A DNA stretch of 64,000 bases, from assembly GCF_900230255.1 (NCBI RefSeq), contig NZ_OCNJ01000002.1, forward strand, positions 434,001-498,000, given 5' to 3'. Positions 30,972 through 38,652 of this stretch are shown in pieces. A program made the position numbers and the translations under genes. Source of the stretch: Caenispirillum bisanense. GTDB taxonomy: Bacteria > Pseudomonadota > Alphaproteobacteria > Rhodospirillales > Rhodospirillaceae. The first letter of the stretch is position 1; every line of letters begins with the position of its first letter. The notes beneath the pieces were generated by a model that did not search any database, was not told the DNA's origin, and saw nothing but the letters and a program-made list of their open reading frames with translations.

Positions 30972-31835
30972 TCACGCGCCGCCGTGGCGGCGGGCGAACT
31001 CCCAGTACAGCCGGCGGGCGCGTTCGTAGAACGGGCCGGGCTGGAAATCGCGGTCGCCCAGGCGCCGGCACCAGCCGAGCTTCTGGTAGTTGCCGGTGGC
31101 GAAAACCTCGTCCGCCTGCATCAGCTCGGGCCACGTGATGGCCCGCTCCACCACCTCGGCGCCGTCCTCCACCAGCAGCTTGATGACGCGCTGGCGCGTC
31201 AGGCCGTTGAGGAAGGTGCCGTTCCACGCCGGCGTGTGGACGACGCCGTCCTTGGCGTAGAACAGGTTGGTATAGGCGAATTCCGCCACGTTGCCGGCCG
31301 GGTCGAGCATGACGGCGGTGTCGTAGCCGCCTTCCTTGGCCTCGGCCACGGCGCGCGCCGTGTTGGGGTAGAGGCAGCTCGCCTTGGCCTCGGTCGGCGC
31401 GGTGTCGCGGGCCGGGCGGCGGAAGCTCGACAGCCGGGCGGCGAAGCCCGTCGCCGGCGGCAGCGGCGACTGGTAGATCGACAGGGCGAAGCGAGTGGCG
31501 TCGGGGTCGGGCATGATGAAGCCCTGGTCGCCCCAGAACAGCGGACAGATGTAGAGCTGGGCGTCGCGCGGGAAGCGGCGGATGCCCTCCCACGCCAGTT
31601 CGGCGATCTCGGCGCCCGTCAGCATGGGGCGCATGCCGAGGACGCGGGCCGAGCGCACGGCGCGCTCGCAGTGGGGCAGCAGGTCGGGCGCCACGCCGTC
31701 GAAGTAGCGGGCGCCGTCGAACACCACCGAGCCCAGCCACACCCCATGGGTGCGCGGCCCCAGCAGCTTCGGGTTCCCCACGTGCCAGTCGCCGTCGGCG
31801 TAGACGAGTCCGTCCGTCGCGATATGCCCCTTCAT
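30972..31835 (-). CDS. Branched-chain aminotransferase family enzyme
   Basis: A 287-residue class IV PLP aminotransferase. The active-site lysine is in AKASCLYPNTARAV, followed by GYDTAVMLDPAGNVAEFAYTNLFY, the family motif that binds the cofactor phosphate, and TFLNGLTRQRVI. The sequence resembles IlvE, but the usual GGNY after the lysine is replaced by SCLYPN, as in one alphaproteobacterial subgroup, so the preferred amino acid is open. It stands alone with its own start ATG 31835. Confidence 0.85.
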   Translation of the reverse strand: MKGHIATDGLVYADGDWHVGNPKLLGPRTHGVWLGSVVFDGARYFDGVAPDLLPHCERAVRSARVLGMRPMLTGAEIAELAWEGIRRFPRDAQLYICPLFWGDQGFIMPDPDATRFALSIYQSPLPPATGFAARLSSFRRPARDTAPTEAKASCLYPNTARAVAEAKEGGYDTAVMLDPAGNVAEFAYTNLFYAKDGVVHTPAWNGTFLNGLTRQRVIKLLVEDGAEVVERAITWPELMQADEVFATGNYQKLGWCRRLGDRDFQPGPFYERARRLYWEFARRHGGA

Positions 31836-31926
31836 GGCGCTCCTCGATTCGTTCGCTTTTGTCGTTGTTCGGCGGGAACGACCAGCATAGACACGAGAAC
31901 CCGCGGTTGTCCAACGGGCCGAAAGG

Positions 31927-32232
31927 CTATGGGATGCGGGCCTCGGCACGCCGCCGCCAGCCCTCGGCCCGCTCGCGCGCCCAGGCGAGACGCTCCGCCG
32001 GTCCGGCGAGGCGAAGCCTGAGGTCGTCGGTCAGGTGTCGACCGCTGCGCAAGGCGCAGGCGGCGGCGCGGGCCTCGGCGGCGAAGCGGGCCAGCGCGGC
32101 GGCACGGGCGGCGGCGCGACGGCGGATCACCTCGGCCGGCGGCGTGGCGAGTGCGTCGCGCAAGGCGCGCGGGACGGGGCCGGTGAAGCGGCGCTCCAGC
32201 GCCTCCAGGGCGGCGGGATCGGGGCAGGACAT
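31927..32232 (-). CDS. Small Ala/Arg-rich hypothetical protein
   Basis: A 101-residue, strongly helical Ala/Arg-rich protein that I do not recognise. No signal peptide or metal motif. It lies between the aminotransferase and the S24 repressor, all on the minus strand. High GC makes spurious frames common, but the regular helical heptads and the minus-strand context favour coding. Confidence 0.5.
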   Translation of the reverse strand: MSCPDPAALEALERRFTGPVPRALRDALATPPAEVIRRRAAARAAALARFAAEARAAACALRSGRHLTDDLRLRLAGPAERLAWARERAEGWRRRAEARIP

Positions 32233-32315
32233 GGGCGAGGGGCTCCGGCGCGAATGCTGGCGGCCGGTTATGGGATCATATTCCTTTCCCCGCGGTCAAG
32301 GAAAATGGTCGGCGC

Positions 32316-32951
32316 CTACTGGCTGACCCACACCACGCGCGCGATCCATTCCACGCCCTCGCGCTCCAGCGTCCGGTCGCCGTGGGCGGGGTTGAGTGAG
32401 CGCAGTTCCACGCGCTTTTCCGACAGCCGCAGCAGTTCCTTCACCATCACCTCGCCGTCGCGGGTGCGCACCACCACGCGGTCGCCCCGGCGCAGCGACG
32501 AATCGGGCGACACGATCAGGCGGTCGCCGTCGCGGTAGACCGGCTGCATGGAGTCGCCCGACACCTCGAGCGCATAGGCATGGCTGTCGGTGACGTCCGG
32601 CGAGCGGATCTCGTCCCACCCGGCGCCGGCCGGATAGCCGGCGTCGTCGAAGTAGCCGGCCTGGCCGGCCTGGGCGAAGCCGATGAGCGGGATGGTGCGC
32701 GGCGCCGGGCCGCCGTAGCTGCGGTCTTCCACCAGCGCCGTGAATTCGGCGAAGGACGTGGTGGTGGCGTCCAGGATCTTGGCGATGGACTCGGTGGACG
32801 GCCAGCGCGGCTTGCCTTCGCGCGTGGTGCGCTTGCTGCGGTTGAAGGTGGTGGAATCCAGTCCGGCACGGCGGGCCAGCCCCGAGGGGGAGAAGCCCTT
32901 GCTTTGCGCCAGGCGGTCGATGGCGCGCCAGATCTGGGAATGGGTCAGCAT
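32316..32951 (-). CDS. XRE/S24 self-cleaving transcriptional repressor
   Basis: A 211-residue LexA/CI-like repressor. An HTH (residues about 5-60, SPSGLARRAGLDSTTFNRSKR) precedes a hinge with an Ala-Gly candidate cleavage site (GFAQAGQAGYF) and an S24 peptidase domain with Ser in VSGDSMQPVYRDGD and Lys in VMVKELLRL. Such proteins self-cleave when RecA is activated. The N-terminal type is also found as a stand-alone chromosomal gene in alphaproteobacteria, so it is not necessarily phage-derived. It is divergent from the phage-like cluster. Confidence 0.9.
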   Translation of the reverse strand: MLTHSQIWRAIDRLAQSKGFSPSGLARRAGLDSTTFNRSKRTTREGKPRWPSTESIAKILDATTTSFAEFTALVEDRSYGGPAPRTIPLIGFAQAGQAGYFDDAGYPAGAGWDEIRSPDVTDSHAYALEVSGDSMQPVYRDGDRLIVSPDSSLRRGDRVVVRTRDGEVMVKELLRLSEKRVELRSLNPAHGDRTLEREGVEWIARVVWVSQ

Positions 32952-33010
32952 GGGAACATGGTCTTACAGGCGGACAGAAAGCGCAGTAAGAACAAATTCC
33001 GCAAAATTCC

Positions 33011-33062
33011 TTGACGCCCTGGGTCAGCAGTCCTAACACTCGCGGTTGTTCTTCTTTTGTTC
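33011..33062 (+). promoter_or_regulatory. Phage-cluster promoter overlapped by an SOS-type box
   Basis: TTGACG (33011-33016), a 17-bp spacer and TAACAC (33034-33039) form a promoter with a start near 33046. Immediately downstream, 33048-33062 reads GTTCTTCTTTTGTTC, the GTTC-N7-GTTC box bound by alphaproteobacterial LexA; a further GTTC is at 33068. A repressor there would cover the transcription start of the phage-like cluster. Confidence 0.6.
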
Positions 33063-33120
33063 CGACCGTTCCGGTCCATCCCATCCGGACCATCCGGTCC
33101 AGCCGAGGAGTGTTTCCGCC

Positions 33121-33489
33121 ATGGCACAGGCCCGTGCTCACGCCTTCCGCGTGTCCAGTTCCCGTCCAGCACAACCGTTCTTCAGCGCCGAGGAGGCGTG
33201 GCTGTGGTTCTGGCAGTGCCAGATCGCCCGCGACGAAGGCGCCCGATTCGTCGCCGACGCCGGCGCCGTCGCCCGTCCCTGCGACCCCGACGACCTGTGG
33301 CGCGCCGCCCTGGCGCTGCTGCGCCGCCGCCTCATCGACCGCCGCCACCTGCGGGTGCTGGCGGTGTTCGGGCGCCGCCTGACGCCGCCCGACCCGCGCC
33401 TGGCCGAGGAAGCCGTCGCCGCCCGCCTGTGGGACGACGCGCTCGACCGCCTGACCACGCCGCTGCGCGCCAAGGGGATCGTGGCATGA
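33121..33489 (+). CDS. Phage-cluster leader protein, unknown function
   Basis: A 122-residue basic helical protein, first of the phage-like cluster. It contains PFFSAEEAWLWFWQCQ near residue 20 and repeated Arg/Asp-rich helices (LRRRLIDRRHLRVLAVFGRR). I do not know its function. Its place between the SOS-type promoter and the late genes, together with its DNA- or RNA-binding character, would suit a regulator. The start ATG 33121 follows gaggag, and its stop overlaps the next gene by 4 nt. Confidence 0.65.
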   Translation: MAQARAHAFRVSSSRPAQPFFSAEEAWLWFWQCQIARDEGARFVADAGAVARPCDPDDLWRAALALLRRRLIDRRHLRVLAVFGRRLTPPDPRLAEEAVAARLWDDALDRLTTPLRAKGIVA

Positions 33490-33980
33490 TCGCCGCCGCC
33501 GCCCTGTCCCCCGGAGCCGCCGCCCGCCCGCGCGGTGCGGCGGCGGTGCAGGCGCGGGCGCGCCGTGGCGTGCCGGCCTACGTGGTGTTCACCGACCACA
33601 CCGACCTCGCCTGGCTGCGGCTGTTGCGCCCCGGCTTCCGCCATTGCTTCGCCGTGGTGCAGGTGGATGGCGCCTGGGTGATCGTCGATCCCCTGTCGCA
33701 CTGGACGACCTTGCGCGTGGTGCCCGAACTGGCCGGCTGGCAGCCGGAACCGTGGTTCCGTCACCTCGGCCTCACCGTGGTCGCCGCCGAGGCGGTGGAG
33801 CCGGCGCCGCGGCTGGCACCGTGGCGGCCCTATACCTGCGTCGAGGCGGTGAAGCGCCTGCTCGGCCTGCGCCTGCCGGGCGTCTTCACCCCCTGGCAAC
33901 TGTACCGGGCGCTCACCGTCGAGGGCGTCGTTCCTAACAAGGAAAAAAATCTTGACAAGGGGAGCGAAATGGGGGCATAG
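33486..33980 (+). CDS. Phage-cluster protein, possibly a permuted papain-fold peptidase
   Basis: A 164-residue protein with no assigned family. A histidine in a strand (GFRHCFAVVQ), an aspartate in the next strand (WVIVDPLS) and, later, a cysteine at a helix start (YTCVEAVKRLLG) appear in the order of circularly permuted NlpC/P60-type cysteine peptidases. That reading is an inference from motif order only. The 3' end carries the TTGACA promoter element for the next region, and base use there (tail NKEKNLDKG) is AT-rich. Confidence 0.65.
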   Translation: MIAAAALSPGAAARPRGAAAVQARARRGVPAYVVFTDHTDLAWLRLLRPGFRHCFAVVQVDGAWVIVDPLSHWTTLRVVPELAGWQPEPWFRHLGLTVVAAEAVEPAPRLAPWRPYTCVEAVKRLLGLRLPGVFTPWQLYRALTVEGVVPNKEKNLDKGSEMGA

Positions 33981-33981
33981 T
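33952..33981 (+). promoter_or_regulatory. Promoter at the head of the structural genes
   Basis: A perfect TTGACA (33952-33957), 18-bp spacer and CATAGT (33976-33981) at the end of the preceding gene. A strong terminator follows about 30 nt after the likely start site, so any transcript must pass it to reach the structural genes. Confidence 0.65.
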
Positions 33982-34013
33982 CCCTCCTGTCAACGCCACA
34001 GGTGTGCCCGAAG

Positions 34014-34044
34014 CCCGCCGGACCCCAGGTCCGGCGGGTTTTTT
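34014..34044 (+). terminator. Strong rho-independent terminator before the structural genes
   Basis: An 11-bp perfect stem (cccgccggacc and complement), a 3-nt loop and six T residues. It is the best terminator in the window and lies between a promoter and the structural genes instead of at an operon end. Confidence 0.88.
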
Positions 34045-34092
34045 CATGGCCGCCGCCGGCGCCTCCATCAGCCGAGCAGGGAGACCCCGCCC

Positions 34093-34581
34093 ATGGGTGG
34101 CTTCTCGTCCCCACCGCCCCCGCAGACGCCGAACCAGGCCATCATGGAAGCCTTCATGTACAGCTTCATGGCGCACCAGCGCCTGGTGGACCAGGGCAAG
34201 GCCGAGCCCATCCGCCTGCCCACGCCCGACCTGCCGAAGCCGCCGCCGCCGCCCCCTCCGCCGGCCCCGGCCCCCGCCCCGGCCCCGGCCGCGAGCACGC
34301 CGCAGATCATCATCCACCGTGTCGAAGTGCCGGTTCCGGTGTCCTCCGGTGGTGGTGGCGGCGGTGGCGGCAGTACGCCGCGTCCGTCCGCCCCGGCCCC
34401 GTCACCCGCGCCGTCGCCTGCCGCGCCGGCGCCCGATTCGGCCGCCGAGGCCGCCCGCCGCCGCCGCGAGCAGCAGGAGCGCGACGACCGTGCCCGCGCC
34501 GCCACCGTCGCCACCTCGTGGCGCGGCGTGCTGTCGCCGCTGCCGACCCTCGGCCCGCGCAAGACCCTGTTGGGAGAATGA
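34093..34581 (+). CDS. Pro/Gly-rich virion-associated protein
   Basis: A 162-residue low-complexity protein: a short N-terminal helix (NQAIMEAFMYSFMAHQRLVDQG), then a long proline-alanine tract and a nine-glycine stretch, then an Arg/Ala-rich charged helix and a conserved-looking end (SWRGVLSPLPTLGPRKTLLGE). The end resembles small phage proteins that sit ahead of podovirus portal genes. No enzymatic motif is seen. It ends 4 bp before the portal gene. Confidence 0.6.
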   Translation: MGGFSSPPPPQTPNQAIMEAFMYSFMAHQRLVDQGKAEPIRLPTPDLPKPPPPPPPPAPAPAPAPAASTPQIIIHRVEVPVPVSSGGGGGGGGSTPRPSAPAPSPAPSPAAPAPDSAAEAARRRREQQERDDRARAATVATSWRGVLSPLPTLGPRKTLLGE

Positions 34582-34585
34582 TCCC

Positions 34586-36124
34586 ATGACCCCCGACACC
34601 GAGGCGCTGCTGCGCCGTTACCGGGCCGCCCGCTCGCGCCGCTCGGCGTGGGAAAGCCACTGGCGCGAGTGCTACGACTTCACCCTGCCGAGCCGCGACT
34701 CCGGCGGGGGCGGCGGCGAAGGCGCGCGGCGGGTCGACCGCCTGTTCGACGGCACCGCCGCCGATGCTGTCGACCAGCTGGCCGCCAGCCTGCTCGCCGA
34801 GCTGACGCCGCCGTGGGCGCGCTGGTTCGGCCTCGCCGCCGGCGTCGAACTGGCGCCCGAGGAACGCGCCGCCGTGGCGCCCCTGCTGGAGAAGACGGCG
34901 GAAATCGTGCGCGGCCACTTCGACCGCTCCAACTTCGCCGTGGAGATGCACCAGGCCTACCTGGACCTGGTGATTGCCGGCACCGCCAGCCTGCTGTTCG
35001 AGGAAGCGCCGCCGGGCCAGCCGTCGGCCTTCCGCTTCACCGCCGTGCCGCTGTCGGAACTGGTGGTGGAGGAAGGCGCCTCGGGCCGCCTCGACGTCAC
35101 CTTCCGCCGCTCGGAAGCGAGCCTCGCCACCCTGCGCGAGCGCTTCCCCGCCGCCGCGGTGCCCGACACCCTGGTGCGGCGGGCCGAAAACGACGCCGAT
35201 GCGCGTTTCGCGGTGCTGGAATGCGTGCTGCCCGAACCGCACGGCGGCGGCTTCGCCTATACGGCGCTGCTCGACCCGGAAGGGGCGGGCGCCGACGCGG
35301 CGGTGCTGGCGCAGGGCACCTTCGCCCGCTCGCCCTTCGTCACCTTCCGCTGGCTGAAGGCGCCGGGCGAGGCCTATGGCCGCAGCCCGGTGATGAAGAC
35401 GCTGCCCGACATCAAGACCGCCAACAAGGTGGTGGAGCTGATCCTCAAGAACGCCTCCATCGCCGTCACCGGCATCTGGCAGGCCGATGACGACGGCGTG
35501 CTGAACCCGGCCAACATCCGTCTGGTGCCGGGCGCCATCATCCCCAAGGCGGTCGGCTCGCAGGGCCTGACGCCGCTGGAGGCGCCGGGCAAGTTCGACG
35601 TCTCGCAGCTGGTGCTGGAAGACCTGCGCGGCCGCATCCGCCACGCCCTGCTGGTGGACCGCCTGGGGCAGGTGGACGCCCCGCGCATGACGGCGACCGA
35701 GGTGATGGAGCGCTCCGCCGAGATGGCGCGCATCCTCGGCGCCACCTATGGCCGGTTGCAGTCGGAACTGCTGACGCCGCTGGTCATGCGGGCGCTCGGC
35801 ATCCTGCGGCGGCGCGGCGAGATCGTCGATGTCCGCGCCGACGGGCGGGTGGTGGACCTGGTCTACCAGTCGCCGCTGGCCCGCACGCAGGCGCAGTCGG
35901 ACGCCCAGAACACCCTCACCTGGCTGACCTCGGTCGCCGGGTTGGGGCCGGCGGCGGCGGAGGCGGTGGATACCGGCGCTGCCGCCCGCTGGCTCGGCCG
36001 GGCGCTCGGCGTGCCGGCCGAACTGATCCGCGAGGCCCCGGCGGTGGCGGAGACCCCGCCGCCGCCGGTCCTCGCCGACCCGACCGGGGCCGTTCCGGCT
36101 GCGGCGGGGGGAGGCGTGTCGTGA
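34586..36124 (+). CDS. Head-tail connector (portal) protein, podovirus type
   Basis: A 512-residue connector of the T7 gp8 class (gp8 is 536). It opens with helices bearing SAWESHWRECYDFTLPSR, a hallmark of the family, then RLFDGTAADAVDQLAASLLAELTP, and has GRSPVMKTLPDIKTANKVVELILKNA in the core and PRMTATEVMERSAEMARILG near the C-terminus. It forms the dodecameric portal through which DNA enters and leaves the capsid. The C-terminal 40 residues are Ala/Pro rich. The stop overlaps the next gene (GTGA). Confidence 0.92.
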   Translation: MTPDTEALLRRYRAARSRRSAWESHWRECYDFTLPSRDSGGGGGEGARRVDRLFDGTAADAVDQLAASLLAELTPPWARWFGLAAGVELAPEERAAVAPLLEKTAEIVRGHFDRSNFAVEMHQAYLDLVIAGTASLLFEEAPPGQPSAFRFTAVPLSELVVEEGASGRLDVTFRRSEASLATLRERFPAAAVPDTLVRRAENDADARFAVLECVLPEPHGGGFAYTALLDPEGAGADAAVLAQGTFARSPFVTFRWLKAPGEAYGRSPVMKTLPDIKTANKVVELILKNASIAVTGIWQADDDGVLNPANIRLVPGAIIPKAVGSQGLTPLEAPGKFDVSQLVLEDLRGRIRHALLVDRLGQVDAPRMTATEVMERSAEMARILGATYGRLQSELLTPLVMRALGILRRRGEIVDVRADGRVVDLVYQSPLARTQAQSDAQNTLTWLTSVAGLGPAAAEAVDTGAAARWLGRALGVPAELIREAPAVAETPPPPVLADPTGAVPAAAGGGVS

Positions 36125-36396
36125 CGTCCACGCTTTCCCTCCCCGACGGCTGGGACGGCCTCGACCCCGGGGCCGGGGGCGCCGGTCCGCCGGCCGAGCC
36201 CGACGACGCGGCGCTGCTCTTCGCCCGCGTCTTCCGCGGCGACGATGGCCGGCGCGCGCTCGGCGTCCTGCGGGCGCTGACGCTCGACCGCGCCCTCGGC
36301 CCCGATGCCCCGCCCGATGCGCTGCGCCATCTGGAAGGCCAGCGCGCCCTCGTCCTCCACCTGCTCGCCCTGGTGGAGCGGGGGCGGGCGGGGTGA
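36121..36396 (+). CDS. Bbp19-like small phage protein
   Basis: A 91-residue protein from a GTG start overlapping the portal stop. It has a Gly/Pro-rich lead and a helical core (LLFARVFRGDDGRRALGVLRALTLDRALGPDAPPDALRHLEGQRALV). The core matches the Bbp19-type proteins found between connector and scaffold genes in Bordetella phage BPP-1-like podoviruses. Role is unknown. Confidence 0.75.
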   Translation: MTSTLSLPDGWDGLDPGAGGAGPPAEPDDAALLFARVFRGDDGRRALGVLRALTLDRALGPDAPPDALRHLEGQRALVLHLLALVERGRAG

Positions 36397-36439
36397 AGGG
36401 CGTCCTCTTCACCCTCTTCTTCCCGCGAAGGAGTCGTTC

Positions 36440-37129
36440 ATGACCAACCGTACCCTCCCGCCGGAGTTCCTCGACCCGGCGACCGGGCAGCCGAACGTGG
36501 AGGCGCTGCTCGGCGCCTACATGGACCTGCTCGAAACCTCCAAGGGCATGGTGCGCCCGCCCGGGCCGGACGCCGATCCGGCCAGCGTCGCCGCCTTCCG
36601 CGCCGCGCTGGGCGTGCCGGAGACGCCCGACGCCTATCAGGTGACGGCGCCGCATGCGCTGCTCACCCCGGACCCCACCGTCAACGCCCGCCTGCACGGC
36701 GCCGGCTTCACGCCGCAGCAGGTGCAGCTGGTCTACGACCTCGCCGCCGAGCGCATCCTGCCGGTGCTGGAAAGCATGGCGTCCGAAATGGACGGCGACC
36801 GCGAGCTGTCGCGCCTGGTCGAGCATTTCGGCGGCGAGGAGCGCTGGGCCGAGATCAGCCGCCAGCTGCTCGCCTGGGGCAAGGCCAACCTGCCGGCCGA
36901 CGTGCTGACGGCGCTGTCGTCCACCGCCGACGGCGTCGTCGCCCTGTGGCGCATGATGCAGTCCGGCGAGCCGGCGCTCGGCGGCCTGGAGAAGGGCGCC
37001 GCCGGCCCGGCCGGCGAGGACGAGATCAAGGCCCTGATGCGCGACCCCAAGTACTGGCGCGAGCGCGACCCGACCGTCATGCGCAAGGTCGCGGACGGGT
37101 TCAAGCGGCTGTACCCCGGCCAGGCGTGA
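36440..37129 (+). CDS. Capsid assembly (scaffold) protein
   Basis: A 229-residue acidic, mostly helical protein directly before the capsid gene, the position of T7 gp9. It begins with LPPEFLDPATGQPNVEALLGAYMDLLE and ends with KYWRERDPTVMRKVADGFKRLYPG. Such scaffolds guide procapsid assembly and leave the particle. The identification rests on position, length and composition. A good ribosome site (gaaggag) precedes the ATG. Confidence 0.75.
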   Translation: MTNRTLPPEFLDPATGQPNVEALLGAYMDLLETSKGMVRPPGPDADPASVAAFRAALGVPETPDAYQVTAPHALLTPDPTVNARLHGAGFTPQQVQLVYDLAAERILPVLESMASEMDGDRELSRLVEHFGGEERWAEISRQLLAWGKANLPADVLTALSSTADGVVALWRMMQSGEPALGGLEKGAAGPAGEDEIKALMRDPKYWRERDPTVMRKVADGFKRLYPGQA

Positions 37130-37206
37130 CCGCCGCCTGACGGGCCGCCGTCGGGCGAGGGGGTAGCCACCAAGGCACCAAGTACTCCAAGGCGATCGCG
37201 CGCCGT

Positions 37207-37421
37207 CCCCCCTCCCTTTTCCCTCCCTCTCTCCCGCCCTCTCTCCTCCCTCTCCCATTGTCATGGCCGGGCTCGACCCGGCCATCCACGGCGTCACCGG
37301 CGGCGACCGTGGGCGCGGCGCCCTCCACGGCGGGCGGCAGGGGAGCCGTGGATGCCCGGATCAAGTCCGGGCATGACAATGGAGCGAGGGAGAGAGGAGG
37401 GGGAGGAGAGGGGAAAGGGGC
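37207..37421. repeat. Long imperfect inverted repeat with two nested palindromes (REP-like)
   Basis: The gap between scaffold and capsid genes holds two short palindromes, tcatggccgggctcgacc with its mate, and gatgcccggatcaagtccg with its mate. They are arranged head to head as arms of a larger inverted repeat (about 37254-37291 and 37345-37382). The symmetry extends outward as a pyrimidine-rich tract on the left (37207-37253) and a purine-rich tract on the right (37383-37421). The cores resemble REP elements common in alphaproteobacterial chromosomes. Confidence 0.75.
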
Positions 37422-37483
37422 GCAACCGCCCTCGCCCTCCCTTCATCGTTCACCATTTGTCCCAAACGCAGAGGACCATCCGC

Positions 37484-38302
37484 ATGTCCACCAAGATCGA
37501 CCAGTCCTTCGTCAAGCACTTCCAGGCCGACGTCCACCTGGCCTTCCAGACCATGGGCTCGAAGCTGCGCAACACCGTGCGCACCAAGAACGACGTCCAG
37601 GGGTCGTCCACCGTCTTCCAGAAGGTCGGCAAGGGCACGGCCTCCACCAAGGCGCGGCACGGCAAGGTGCCGGTCATGAACCTCGACCACACGCCGGTCG
37701 AATGCCAGCTCTACGACTACTACGCCGGTGACTGGGTCGACCGGCTGGACGAGCTGAAGACCAACATCGACGAGCGCCAGGTGCTGGTGAAGGCCGGCGC
37801 CTATGCGCTCGGCCGCAAGACCGACGAACTCATCATCAAGGAGCTGGACAGCTCCACCAACTACGCGCTCGACGGCTCCACCGCGCTCACCAAGGAGAAG
37901 GTGCTGAAGGCCTTCGAGATGCTGGGCGAGGCCGACGTGCCCGACGACGGCGACCGCTACGCCGTGGTCGGCTGGAAGCAGTGGTCGGACCTGCTCGCCA
38001 TCCCCGAGTTCTCCAACGCCGACTACATCGGCGAATCCGACCTGCCGTGGCAGGGCACCCAGGCCAAGAAGTGGCTCGGTACCCTGTGGATGCCGCACTC
38101 GGGCCTGACCGTCGCGAGCGGCGTGCGCTACTGCTACTGGTACCACAAGACCGCCGTCGGCCATGCCATCGGGTCGGAGGTCATCACCGACGTGTCGTGG
38201 CACGGCGACCGGGCGGCGCACTTCGTAAACAACATGATGTCGCAGGGCTCCAAGCTCATCGACCCGGCGGGCGTCGTCGCGCTGCGCTGCCTCGAGGCGT
38301 AA
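37484..38302 (+). CDS. Major capsid protein
   Basis: A 272-residue coat protein placed after the scaffold gene. It opens with STKIDQSFVKHFQADVHLAFQTMGSKL, a coiled lead found in podovirus coat proteins, and has YYAGDWVDRLDELKTNIDERQVLVKAGAYALGRKTDELII and the end SHWHGDRAAH-type segment with MMSQGSKLIDP. It is shorter than T7 gp10A (345), but fits the Phage_capsid_2 type. It starts about 60 bp after the repeat element. Confidence 0.88.
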   Translation: MSTKIDQSFVKHFQADVHLAFQTMGSKLRNTVRTKNDVQGSSTVFQKVGKGTASTKARHGKVPVMNLDHTPVECQLYDYYAGDWVDRLDELKTNIDERQVLVKAGAYALGRKTDELIIKELDSSTNYALDGSTALTKEKVLKAFEMLGEADVPDDGDRYAVVGWKQWSDLLAIPEFSNADYIGESDLPWQGTQAKKWLGTLWMPHSGLTVASGVRYCYWYHKTAVGHAIGSEVITDVSWHGDRAAHFVNNMMSQGSKLIDPAGVVALRCLEA

Positions 38303-38353
38303 GCGCGCCGCCCCTTCCTCCTTCCTTTCCATCGCATCCGGAGACTTCCGACC

Positions 38354-38596
38354 ATGGCCTTCCAGTCCAAGGACCTGTCGGTGCTGGCCTACGCCAACGG
38401 CTTCACGCTGTGGCACTACGCCAGCGCCGATGCCGCCGCCGCCATCGCCGCCGGCGGCTATTTCGACCGCGCGGCGGAGATGATCAACACGGGCGACCTG
38501 ATGATCGTCACCAGCGACACCGGCACGGCGCCCGTCACCGTGCTGATGCGGGTCGCCGGCGTCGCGGGCGGCGTCGTCACCACCGCCGCCGTTTGA
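38354..38596 (+). CDS. Small phage structural protein
   Basis: An 80-residue protein (MAFQSKDLSVLAYANGFTLWHYASAD) with a beta-rich C-terminus. It lies after the capsid gene, where podoviruses often carry a head decoration or completion protein. I cannot name the family. An 11-bp hairpin follows. Confidence 0.7.
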   Translation: MAFQSKDLSVLAYANGFTLWHYASADAAAAIAAGGYFDRAAEMINTGDLMIVTSDTGTAPVTVLMRVAGVAGGVVTTAAV

Positions 38597-38602
38597 GCCA
38601 CC

Positions 38603-38631
38603 GGGGCCGGAGGACCTGCGCCTCCGGCCCC
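38603..38631 (+). terminator. Hairpin after the capsid module
   Basis: A perfect 11-bp stem (ggggccggagg) with a 7-nt loop, followed by gtctctgt, not a pure T run. It could attenuate expression between the abundant capsid product and the downstream genes. Confidence 0.5.
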
Positions 38632-38652
38632 GTCTCTGTCCGGGGGAGCCCC

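Noticed and set aside
32316-32951. Canonical LexA
   Set aside because: The N-terminal HTH is of the XRE type, not the winged LexA type, although the S24 half is similar. It is called an S24 repressor instead.
34310-37297. A 995-codon minus-strand frame opposite the portal and scaffold genes
   Set aside because: Low-complexity, no domain, and antisense to well-supported phage genes; an artefact of high GC. The same applies to the long minus-strand frame at 26834-29203.
37207-37421. CRISPR repeats
   Set aside because: The repeats are inverted, not regularly spaced direct repeats, and there are no cas genes.
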